IMG/VR virus record: IMGVR_UViG_3300033978_000174
Location: 1-33,248 of that record
DNA length: 33,248 nucleotides
Origin: a virus
Direction: 5' to 3' (one strand)
The notes below the pieces were generated by a model. The model searched no databases, was not told where the DNA came from, and saw only the letters and a program-made list of their open reading frames with translations. Both the position numbers and the translations under genes were made by a program. The stretch's first letter is position 1, and each line of letters begins with the position of its first letter. This document shows positions 15,162 to 20,863 of this stretch, piece by piece.

Positions 15162-15511
15162 CAGAATGCAGACTCCTCGCTAGCAGCAGCAGCAGCACGC
15201 GGCAGGTATTCAAACCGGGTGACATTCAGCACATGCTTAGAGCGTTTAGCGCCGCTCTCCTTGTCCTGCCAGTCCTGACGGCGAATGCCGCCGGTAACCA
15301 TGATGCTGTCGCCTTTTTTGCAGTTGTCGGCAATCATTTGACCGCCTTTACCCCAGACCTCTACGTCAATTGCATTGTTGATGTAGTTGCCATCTTTATC
15401 TTTGCCTTCCTGAATGCCTGCACCAAAGTTGCAAACACAAGTACCGGAATCAAAAAACTTAATTTGCGGCTCGCTAATAATGCGCACGACGCCGGAAGCA
15501 TACAAACTCAT
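15161..15511 (-). CDS. ssb: Single-stranded DNA-binding protein
   Basis: 116 residues with an OB fold: beta strands in VVRIISEPQIKFF, VCNFGAGIQEG, NAIDVEVWGKGGQMIADNCKKGDSIMVTG and VLNVTRFEYL. The protein ends EESAF, close to the acidic, Phe-terminated tip by which bacterial SSB recruits partners. It protects single strands for Bet-mediated annealing and replication. It overlaps the HTH gene before it by 4 bases. Confidence 0.88.
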   Translation of the reverse strand: MSLYASGVVRIISEPQIKFFDSGTCVCNFGAGIQEGKDKDGNYINNAIDVEVWGKGGQMIADNCKKGDSIMVTGGIRRQDWQDKESGAKRSKHVLNVTRFEYLPRAAAAASEESAF

Positions 15512-15714
15512 GGGTTGATTGGTGTAATGGAATGGGTCTCTTCAAAGGCCAGTACATCAGGCAGGTTGTACCTGACGCGGGACTGGCCGAGTGGACATCC
15601 TAGCCTCGGGACTGTGTAATAGCTAGGCCCTTGGCCGCGTAATCGTTGAGACTTAATGCTGGACGGCTTGAGGCCCCAACGCTCGGCTAGTTGCTCAGTT
15701 GTCAGATAACTCAT
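15508..15714 (-). CDS. Small helix-turn-helix protein (excisionase/MerR-like)
   Basis: 68 residues from ATG 15714 (a TTG at 15726 adds four). [31 protein letters not shown] is a winged helix-turn-helix of the HTH_17/excisionase type, followed by [13 protein letters not shown], the usual wing and final helix. It may be the recombination directionality factor for the integrase, or an operon regulator. It overlaps Bet by 20 bases and SSB by 4. Confidence 0.7.
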   Translation of the reverse strand: MSYLTTEQLAERWGLKPSSIKSQRLRGQGPSYYTVPRLGCPLGQSRVRYNLPDVLAFEETHSITPINP

Positions 15715-16441
15715 TCTCTTTTTCAAGCATTAGTTGCAAAAGTTGATCGTGCTGCTCTTGGCTGATCTCACCCGCTTCTAGCCGTGCCGCCATACGCGGT
15801 TGCAGGTCTTCTAGATCCTGCAGGGTTTTGGCCTTAGCGATGGCCGCCTTACCAGCGGTGAACGTCTTGCTGCTGTCTACCTTAGTGGTAGCAGGCAGCT
15901 TGACCTGCTCAGCTGGCGTGACCGTAACAGTCTCGGCTTGGTCCATTTCGTCGGTGCTGTACACACCAGACATGTCAGCAGGGAATGCCTTACGGAGTGC
16001 CAGCGCCTCAGAGCATTTGGCAATCATGGTGGCGCCCATCTTGGACCACAGCCCCTGGCCAGCGTTGTAGTCCGCAAAGCGGGCAACACCAATAAAAGGA
16101 TGTTGGCTGCCTTTGCGATGCACGATGGTCTTAGCTGCAGCGGGCGGCTTGCTGGAGAGCCATACGTCTTTCCATTCGCCTTCATCACCGCACCAGTACG
16201 TCTCGCTGCCGTCTAGTTGTCCGGTGCGTTCGGCAATGGCACGCAGGCCGTCAATGCCGGCTTGAATGGTCATTTTGCCGCCACGCTTGATGGCGTAGAT
16301 CTGCTTGCTGAATGGGTCAAGGCCAGTGCGCTGGCACGCATAGGCGAACAGCCGCAGCTCATCATTGCTGCAGCCTGGCGCAATGGTGCTGCTAATAAGC
16401 TGCGTTTGCTCTGGGGTCCAAAGGGTGATAGCGGTTGACAT
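15695..16441 (-). CDS. bet: Phage recombination protein Bet (RecT family)
   Basis: 248 residues. The N-terminal 180 residues match the Bet/RecT annealase core: [39 protein letters not shown], and [16 protein letters not shown]. The enzyme anneals complementary single strands and works with the 5'-3' exonuclease encoded just upstream; the genes touch at 16441. The C-terminal 70 residues are a low-complexity and helical tail, which in relatives mediates partner contacts. Gene order exonuclease-Bet-HTH-SSB is a classic phage recombination cassette. Confidence 0.9.
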   Translation of the reverse strand: MSTAITLWTPEQTQLISSTIAPGCSNDELRLFAYACQRTGLDPFSKQIYAIKRGGKMTIQAGIDGLRAIAERTGQLDGSETYWCGDEGEWKDVWLSSKPPAAAKTIVHRKGSQHPFIGVARFADYNAGQGLWSKMGATMIAKCSEALALRKAFPADMSGVYSTDEMDQAETVTVTPAEQVKLPATTKVDSSKTFTAGKAAIAKAKTLQDLEDLQPRMAARLEAGEISQEQHDQLLQLMLEKENELSDN

Positions 16442-17235
16442 CAGAACTCGATGGGTGATTGCTGGTTGGCATTAAGTGCCCAGCCGGGCAGGCTGAGCGT
16501 TTGGACTGAGGTGTCGCCGTAGCCGGGCCACATGTCAGCGGCCTTGCAGGTGGCGATCACGTCCAGTGCATTATCGCGCATGGTCCGCCCTAGTGCCATA
16601 GCGGCATGGTCCAGTTCGTAAACGGCGACCGCATACGGCGCAGTCTTTTCCACTGCGATAAACACAAACCGGCCAGAGCCGTGCAGGCCAGTCAGGTAAT
16701 GCGCTGCCTGGACGTGGTAGGCAAAGGTGGCCACGCTACGGGCAAACGCTGCAGGGCTGGCGTCCTGGCATGTCTTCAGGTCAACGATGGTGCTGCCTTG
16801 ATACCAGTCTGGGCGGCACTTGCAGCGCAGTCCTGTTGGCAAGTCATCCCACCAGAACGACTGCTCGGCCTTGCCATGAGCCAGCAGCGCTGATGCAGCA
16901 GGATGCCGTCGGACGCTATCGGCCATGCAGTTAGCGGTCAGCATGTCGCTAGCCGTCACGGCTTCGATGCCAGCAGCAGCCATCTGCTCAGCCTGCTCCT
17001 TGCCTGCTTTGGTGTTGCGTGGCCCGCAGACGCCATAGCGGGATGACAGCTCATCAGGTTCCAGCACGGCGCAATGCACCAAGCTGCCTAGCTTCATCGC
17101 TGCCGTCGGTTCAACCGGCAAGCGGTGCGGGTCCAGATATCGCGCCCAATAGTGGTAAGGCGATTGCATTACCGCTTTGAGGTGACTGGCGCTGACGGCT
17201 GGGTCAGCGTGATAGTCGGCATTAGAGATGGTCAT
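16441..17235 (-). CDS. RecE/exonuclease VIII-like PD-(D/E)xK nuclease
   Basis: 264 residues. Residues 1-60 ([32 protein letters not shown]) match the start of the RecE C-terminal/DUF3799 family. Catalytic residues read Asp143 (CRPDWY), Asp152-x-Lys154 (VDLKT), then Gln176 and Tyr180 ([11 protein letters not shown]). It would degrade 5' strands at ends to make substrate for Bet. It overlaps the upstream small gene by 4 bases and touches bet. Confidence 0.85.
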   Translation of the reverse strand: MTISNADYHADPAVSASHLKAVMQSPYHYWARYLDPHRLPVEPTAAMKLGSLVHCAVLEPDELSSRYGVCGPRNTKAGKEQAEQMAAAGIEAVTASDMLTANCMADSVRRHPAASALLAHGKAEQSFWWDDLPTGLRCKCRPDWYQGSTIVDLKTCQDASPAAFARSVATFAYHVQAAHYLTGLHGSGRFVFIAVEKTAPYAVAVYELDHAAMALGRTMRDNALDVIATCKAADMWPGYGDTSVQTLSLPGWALNANQQSPIEF

Positions 17236-17432
17236 GCTTCCACCCCCTCGCGCAGTTTGCGGTGCAGCCGGCTGCTAGGGCCGTAGGTGGCGTAAATCTC
17301 CGGGAATGCCAGCAGCAGGCGCTCGCGGTTGATCGGGTCAGCCTTGAGGCCGGCTTCAGCCAAGGCGGTAAAGAAGTTGCCGGCGTACTGCGCTGCAGTG
17401 ATGAAAGTCCAGTAGCGGTCTGAGTCGGTCAT
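17232..17432 (-). CDS. Small protein upstream of the exonuclease (66 aa)
   Basis: Starts MTDSDRYWTFITAAQYAGNF and continues as a helical, mildly basic protein ([29 protein letters not shown]). No family recognised, though this kind of short gene often precedes RecE-like exonucleases in phage recombination operons. The stop overlaps the exonuclease ATG by 4 bases. Confidence 0.65.
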   Translation of the reverse strand: MTDSDRYWTFITAAQYAGNFFTALAEAGLKADPINRERLLLAFPEIYATYGPSSRLHRKLREGVEA

Positions 17433-17456
17433 AGAATTAACGCGGTGTGTTGAGGT

Positions 17457-17488
17457 GGGGCGGTTGGTGTGGCCGCCCCGTTTTCTTT
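17457..17488 (+). terminator. Stem-loop with T tract on the + strand
   Basis: A perfect 7-bp stem GGGGCGG/CCGCCCC with a 9-base loop (17457-17479) is followed by GTTTTCTTT. This is terminator-like for rightward transcripts, although every neighbouring gene runs leftward. On the minus strand the same hairpin has no trailing T tract. It may block antisense transcription or act as an mRNA stability or attenuation hairpin between two leftward genes. Confidence 0.5.
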
Positions 17489-17666
17489 ACGCCAGTGCTA
17501 AGCGGACGCGGTAGCGGCTGATGTGCATGTGGTCCGCGATGCGGCGCTGCGTCCAGCCGTAGCCCCGGAGCCGCTTGGCGCGTTGCTCAGTGGACTCGGT
17601 TGCCCAGAGCAGGATGACCAGCGGCAGCAGGAGCAGCGCGGTCAGTAGGGCAATTGTGGTTGTCAT
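17487..17666 (-). CDS. Membrane-anchored small helix-turn-helix protein (59 aa)
   Basis: ATG at 17666 gives 59 residues. Residues 1-21 are a strong hydrophobic helix (MTTTIALLTALLLLPLVILL). After a short acidic turn (ESTEQ) the rest is basic and reads as a helix-turn-helix: RAKRLRGYGWTQRRIADHMH then ISRYRVRLALA. The arrangement suggests a DNA-binding motif tethered to the membrane, or a regulator with a buried N-terminal helix. No named family. It lies 60 bases after the preceding gene. Confidence 0.7.
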   Translation of the reverse strand: MTTTIALLTALLLLPLVILLWATESTEQRAKRLRGYGWTQRRIADHMHISRYRVRLALA

Positions 17667-17726
17667 GGTGTTAAAGCGGGTGGAATGGTGCCGGGATTGG
17701 GTGCGGCTCCCGGTTGGCCGCGAGGG

Positions 17727-17957
17727 TCAGACAGCGGCAAATCCGCGATCAAGCAGGTTCATGTAGAACTCCCTGGCTTGCTTAACGGTGTAAGTACCGT
17801 CACCGCGCCCCATGGTGCCGCCCCAGCCTTCTGTGGTGAGATGCAGCATGGTCACGTCAACCAACTTTTTGCCAGACTCCGAGACGCGCTGCTGAAAGGT
17901 GCAGCGGGCAGCGGGCAGGTGTTGGGTCTCAGAGCGCTGAAGGGTGTAGACGGTCAT
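17727..17957 (-). CDS. Small protein under a duplicated promoter-leader (76 aa)
   Basis: The start is the ATG at 17957 (MTVYTLQRSETQHLP). The frame is open to 18011, but that extension runs through the promoter and leader. The protein contains CTFQQRVSESGKKLVDVTML and TYTVKQAREFYMNLLDRGFAAV, an alpha/beta pattern with no domain I know. Its upstream 54 bases are nearly the same as those of the gene at 27756 on the other strand, which argues for the chosen start and for common regulation. Confidence 0.65.
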   Translation of the reverse strand: MTVYTLQRSETQHLPAARCTFQQRVSESGKKLVDVTMLHLTTEGWGGTMGRGDGTYTVKQAREFYMNLLDRGFAAV

Positions 17958-17983
17958 GGGTGGAATCCGTTTGGGACCCCCAT

Positions 17984-18011
17984 ATCCTACACCATGTGCC
18001 GCCGTGGTCAA
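17984..18011 (-). promoter_or_regulatory. Sigma-70-like promoter A, shared sequence with 27701-27729
   Basis: On the minus strand, TTGACC (18006-18011) is followed by a 16-base spacer and TAGGAT (17984-17989). The spacer begins ACGGCGGCACATGGTG, almost the same as promoter B at 27701. The leader between the -10 and the ATG at 17957 contains AAACGGATTCCACCCATG, again nearly shared with the second copy. No typical Shine-Dalgarno is present. Confidence 0.6.
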
Positions 18012-18070
18012 GCGTGGTGAGGGGAATGGATGAGGTCAGGTAACGCCCGACCCCCGAGGCGGCCGACCTG

Positions 18071-18180
18071 CGTCGTCGGCGGGACTGTCTCCGGCCCCTG
18101 CATCCGGCTTATGGGTGATGGCCAGCCTTCGTCGCTGACGGGACTAACTCCGGGCCATGCATCCGGCTTGTGGCTGGAGG
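18071..18180. repeat. Imperfect 59-bp tandem repeat, about two units
   Basis: Unit one runs from 18071 and unit two from 18130. Shared blocks include CGTCG, GGGACT, CTCCGG and GCATCCGGCTT, each exactly 59 bases apart. Unit two covers the last codons of the VRR-NUC gene and unit one lies past its stop. Because 59 is not a multiple of three, the repeat is a DNA- or RNA-level feature, not a protein repeat. Confidence 0.65.
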
Positions 18181-18558
18181 AATACTACCACCGTGGTCAA
18201 CCGTGGTCAACCGTTGGGCATCCTCAACGCTGCGTGCCACGCCAGCAATCCCGCCAGCAGCTTGCACCGCATCCAGCCACTGCTGCTGCTCTGGCCTGAG
18301 CCTGCCGGTGGGTGTCTTGACCTCAATCGACAGGAACACAGCCACCTGGGTGCCGACCATCTCAGGGGTGACGGTGACCGTCCGCCAGCCGATCAGGTCA
18401 GCACTGCCTTTGCACAGGCCGAACTGCACAGGGCGGCCATGCTGGTCGCGCAGGGTGCCGGTGTTGTTGCGGAACACCTTGGTATTCCCGTGGCTGATGG
18501 CTAGCCGGATCTCCTGCTGGATGCGCTGCTCGCTAGTGCTGCTTGAGGCTCCTGGCAT
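18109..18558 (-). CDS. VRR-NUC domain nuclease
   Basis: 149 residues. Residues 9-120 show the VRR-NUC fold: EQRIQQEIRLAISHG, FRNNTGTLRD, FGLCKGSADLIGW with the catalytic Asp, FLSIEVKTPTGRL with the Glu-x-Lys, and QQQWLDAVQAAGGIAGVARSVE. The family cuts structured or branched DNA and often follows a helicase in phages, as here. The last ~30 residues (after RLTTV) show no domain character and lie over a promoter and repeat. The start overlaps the helicase by 26 bases. Confidence 0.85.
   Translation of the reverse strand: MPGASSSTSEQRIQQEIRLAISHGNTKVFRNNTGTLRDQHGRPVQFGLCKGSADLIGWRTVTVTPEMVGTQVAVFLSIEVKTPTGRLRPEQQQWLDAVQAAGGIAGVARSVEDAQRLTTVDHGGSIPPATSRMHGPELVPSATKAGHHP
18182..18210 (-). promoter_or_regulatory. 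Sigma-70-like promoter with tandem TTGACCACGG boxes
   Basis: On the minus strand two copies of TTGACCACGG start 10 bases apart (GGTCAA at 18205-18210 and 18195-18200 on the plus strand). The distal box is 17 bases from TAGTAT (18182-18187), a good -10. The proximal copy sits inside the spacer and may be an operator. Transcription would start near 18175, inside the end of the VRR-NUC gene, and cross the 59-bp repeats before reaching promoter A. Confidence 0.5.
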
Positions 18559-19891
18559 ACATCACATGTTTTGCCCAAGCTACGGCATTCTTGTAGCCAC
18601 GGCTTTGACCGAGGCTTATTAGGTCTTGCAAGCTCTGCGCACTGCCCTGCTCGCGTTTGCGCTCGCGTGTGGTCAGCTCCTGCAGCTCACCCTCAACTAC
18701 CTTTAGCTCCCTAGTCTCCTGCGGTGCAAACACATGCCCGCAGTCAGGGCAGACCTGCGTGGCGCTCATGCTGGTGCTGAAGCACACCGGGCACACCTTG
18801 ACGCTGGGCGCTTGCTCGCGGTCGCGCTTTTTGGCACCGTCCAGGGTCCAGTCGCGCTCTTCGAGATGGTGCCCCAGCCTGAGCGTGTTGCCCACATGGT
18901 CCAGCACGACGGCGGTCTTGCCTACGGATGGCCTCAGGCAGCGGCCGATCATCTGCAAATGCAGGCTGACGCTTTGCGTTGGCCTGAGCAGAATGCACCC
19001 GCCGACGCTGGGCACGTCTACGCCCTCGCCAATCAGGCTGCAACTGGTCAGCACCTTGAGTCTGCCAGATCCCAGTGCCTGCAACAGATCTCGCCTGCAA
19101 TCATTGCTTATGGTGCCATCAATGCTGGCGGCTGGGATGCCCTGGCTCATGAATAGCGCCGCAACCGCTTCGGCATGTGCCACGCTGCAGCAGAACGCAA
19201 TAGCGGTCTGGCCTGCCAGGTGCTTGCGGTAGTGGCTTACGCAGTCACCCATGATGGTGCCGACACGCTCCTCTGCTTGCTTGGCGTCAAAGTCGCCCAT
19301 CTTCTTACGCAGCCCGGCAGTGTCAAACCCTGGCGGTGCCAGCACACGAGCACTGGCGAGGTAGCCGTTGTCGGTCAGCCACGCAGCGCTGGGGCCCTGC
19401 ACCATGGCCTGGTAGTGGTCGCCAAGCCCACGACCGTCACCACGGCATGGCGTCGCTGTCACTCCTAAAACGTGCGCTATTTGGAAATGGCGAATGACCG
19501 TTGCCCACTGGCCTGCATTGGTGTGGTGCGCCTCGTCCACCACTAGGAGCTGAAAGAACTCTCCCGGCAGCTTGTGCAGCCTGCGGGCAAGGGTCTGGAC
19601 TGAGGCCACCTGCACCGCATGGCTTAGGTCCATGCTGCGGCCTGCTGCGATGCGGCCATGACTGACGCCCATGCTGGTGAGCGCTCGGCTGGCTTGATCC
19701 AGCAGCTCGGCGCGATGCACCAGAATGCAGACGCGGTTGCCCTTTTTGGCGGCGGACTGGGCGATGTAGCTGAAGCACACCGTCTTGCCGCCGCCGGTGG
19801 GCAGCACTGCAAGAACTGTGCGCTTGCCGAGCTGGTACTGCAGGCGGATGTCAGTGATGAGTTGTTGTTGGTAGGGGCGGAGGTTCATCAT
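18533..19891 (-). CDS. DEAH-box superfamily 2 helicase with C-terminal zinc ribbon
   Basis: 452 residues. Motif I PTGGGKT (31-37), motif II DEAHH (about 121), motif III TATP, then the second RecA domain with SLIGEGVDVPSV and QMIGRCLRP. A zinc ribbon CPVC...CPDC follows near residue 375-395. The layout fits the UvrB/RecG-like SSL2-type helicases in phages that remodel replication or recombination forks. It overlaps the PLD gene by 4 bases upstream and the VRR-NUC gene downstream, forming a three-gene unit. Confidence 0.88.
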   Translation of the reverse strand: MMNLRPYQQQLITDIRLQYQLGKRTVLAVLPTGGGKTVCFSYIAQSAAKKGNRVCILVHRAELLDQASRALTSMGVSHGRIAAGRSMDLSHAVQVASVQTLARRLHKLPGEFFQLLVVDEAHHTNAGQWATVIRHFQIAHVLGVTATPCRGDGRGLGDHYQAMVQGPSAAWLTDNGYLASARVLAPPGFDTAGLRKKMGDFDAKQAEERVGTIMGDCVSHYRKHLAGQTAIAFCCSVAHAEAVAALFMSQGIPAASIDGTISNDCRRDLLQALGSGRLKVLTSCSLIGEGVDVPSVGGCILLRPTQSVSLHLQMIGRCLRPSVGKTAVVLDHVGNTLRLGHHLEERDWTLDGAKKRDREQAPSVKVCPVCFSTSMSATQVCPDCGHVFAPQETRELKVVEGELQELTTRERKREQGSAQSLQDLISLGQSRGYKNAVAWAKHVMYARSLKQH

Positions 19892-20619
19892 GTTCCATCC
19901 CTCAGATATTCATCATCCGAAGACCATCCATACGACTTGCCCCACCATCGATCTTCGATCCTAAAACTTGAAAGCAAAACTTGCCTCCATTCAATTTCAT
20001 ATGCTTTGATAATTTCGGGCGATTTAATAAACAATCCATTTTCCAGCGATTTGGTGGCATTAGCGGTGAAGTTGTAACTCCCAGTCCAAAGCAAATCAAA
20101 GGATTGATAAGGAGATTCATTGTCGGATTTTTTGTTTGCAAAAAGAACAAACTTGTGATGCATTCTTGCATTTGACCTATTTTCATTTTTTGGTTTACCT
20201 GAAAGCCTAATTGGCTGTATTTCAAAAAAACAACACCAACTGGCATCTGCCCAATAGTTGTCTACACCCGCAAGGCTTTGATACAAATTTCTTTGTTTTT
20301 GCATTGACCATTCACTTGAATCTGGCCTCAGCCAGTCTTCTTGCTGCACAATAAATTGAACATTTTTGCCCTGCAATGCTTCTAGTATCGGAATGCTGGT
20401 AAGCCAAGCCACGCACCCAACAATAATATCATGCTTTTTAATTTGCTCAATTATTTCATGTTCAATATTTCTAAAAACCGGTCTAACAAGTGCTTGACTC
20501 AAGTCTGGCACATTTGATTCTTTTAGCCGTCCGTAGCCTTCGCATGATTCAGGCTCCAAAAAATTAAGGTTTTCAATTTCGTTGGTTTGCGCTAAAAGTC
20601 GCGCGGGGCCATAGTCCAT
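19888..20619 (-). CDS. Phospholipase D-like protein in an AT-rich island
   Basis: 243 residues from the ATG at 20619. The long open frame upstream (to 20949) runs antisense into the RHH and primase genes and is not credible. The single HKD-type motif is His154-His155-Lys156 (ARMHHKFVLF), without the usual Asp, followed by LLWTGSYNFTANATKSLENG, typical of PLD-family nucleases. Such proteins act as dimers that share the active site. GC in lines I counted is about 33-45%, far below the neighbours, and codons are A/T-ending, so it is probably a recent acquisition. Role unknown: DNA or membrane cleavage, exclusion of other phages, or an accessory of the helicase that follows. Confidence 0.75.
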   Translation of the reverse strand: MDYGPARLLAQTNEIENLNFLEPESCEGYGRLKESNVPDLSQALVRPVFRNIEHEIIEQIKKHDIIVGCVAWLTSIPILEALQGKNVQFIVQQEDWLRPDSSEWSMQKQRNLYQSLAGVDNYWADASWCCFFEIQPIRLSGKPKNENRSNARMHHKFVLFANKKSDNESPYQSFDLLWTGSYNFTANATKSLENGLFIKSPEIIKAYEIEWRQVLLSSFRIEDRWWGKSYGWSSDDEYLRDGT

Positions 20620-20637
20620 TCTGGTTTTCGCGGTTAC

Positions 20638-20675
20638 GCTTGACACCGTAGAGGAACCGGCTACGCTTGTCAAGC
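20638..20675. promoter_or_regulatory. Face-to-face promoters sharing an inverted repeat
   Basis: A perfect 8-bp inverted repeat, GCTTGACA (20638-20645) and TGTCAAGC (20668-20675), supplies a consensus -35 TTGACA on each strand. Plus strand: TTGACA, 16 bases, TACGCT (20662-20667), toward the RHH gene at 20690. Minus strand: TTGACA (20668-20673), 17 bases, TACGGT (20645-20650), toward the PLD gene at 20619. The region is the point where leftward and rightward transcription separate. The symmetric arrangement would make the two promoters mutually exclusive and an ideal target for a dimeric repressor. Confidence 0.6.
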
Positions 20676-20689
20676 ACCCAGCACAGCCG

Positions 20690-20863
20690 ATGCCCTTAGC
20701 CCATCCAGTTCCGCTGCGCCTCACGCCAGACCAGCTTGCTTGGCTTGACGCCTGGCGTGGTGACACGTTTTCCCGCAGCACCGCCATACGACTCCTGATT
20801 GCCGAGTCGATGCGCCTGCACAGCCGTGGCCTGTTGCCCGCTACTGGACGCCGCGAGTCATGA
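20690..20863 (+). CDS. Ribbon-helix-helix-like small protein (57 aa)
   Basis: ATG at 20690 gives 57 residues (MPLAHPVPLRLTPDQLAWLD ... FSRSTAIRLLIAESMRL). The segment LRLTPDQLAWLDAWRG with SRSTAIRLLIAESM is the strand-helix-helix pattern of CopG/Arc regulators. It is the first gene after the divergent promoter pair and its stop overlaps the primase ATG (ATGA), so it is probably autoregulatory and translated together with the primase. Frame stays open upstream but without an ATG. Confidence 0.65.
   Translation: MPLAHPVPLRLTPDQLAWLDAWRGDTFSRSTAIRLLIAESMRLHSRGLLPATGRRES

Noticed and set aside
14427-15619. Plus-strand ORFs (up to 161 codons) across the SSB and small-gene region
   Set aside because: The minus-strand genes form a tightly overlapping operon with recognisable SSB and HTH proteins; the plus-strand products have no family features.
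17955-18011. Shared peptide PKRIPPMT before the starts of the genes at 17957 and 27756, as evidence for a conserved longer N-terminus
   Set aside because: The similarity extends further upstream into -10 and -35 boxes and breaks codon by codon, so it is better explained by a conserved promoter and leader; a comparative test of synonymous change would settle it.
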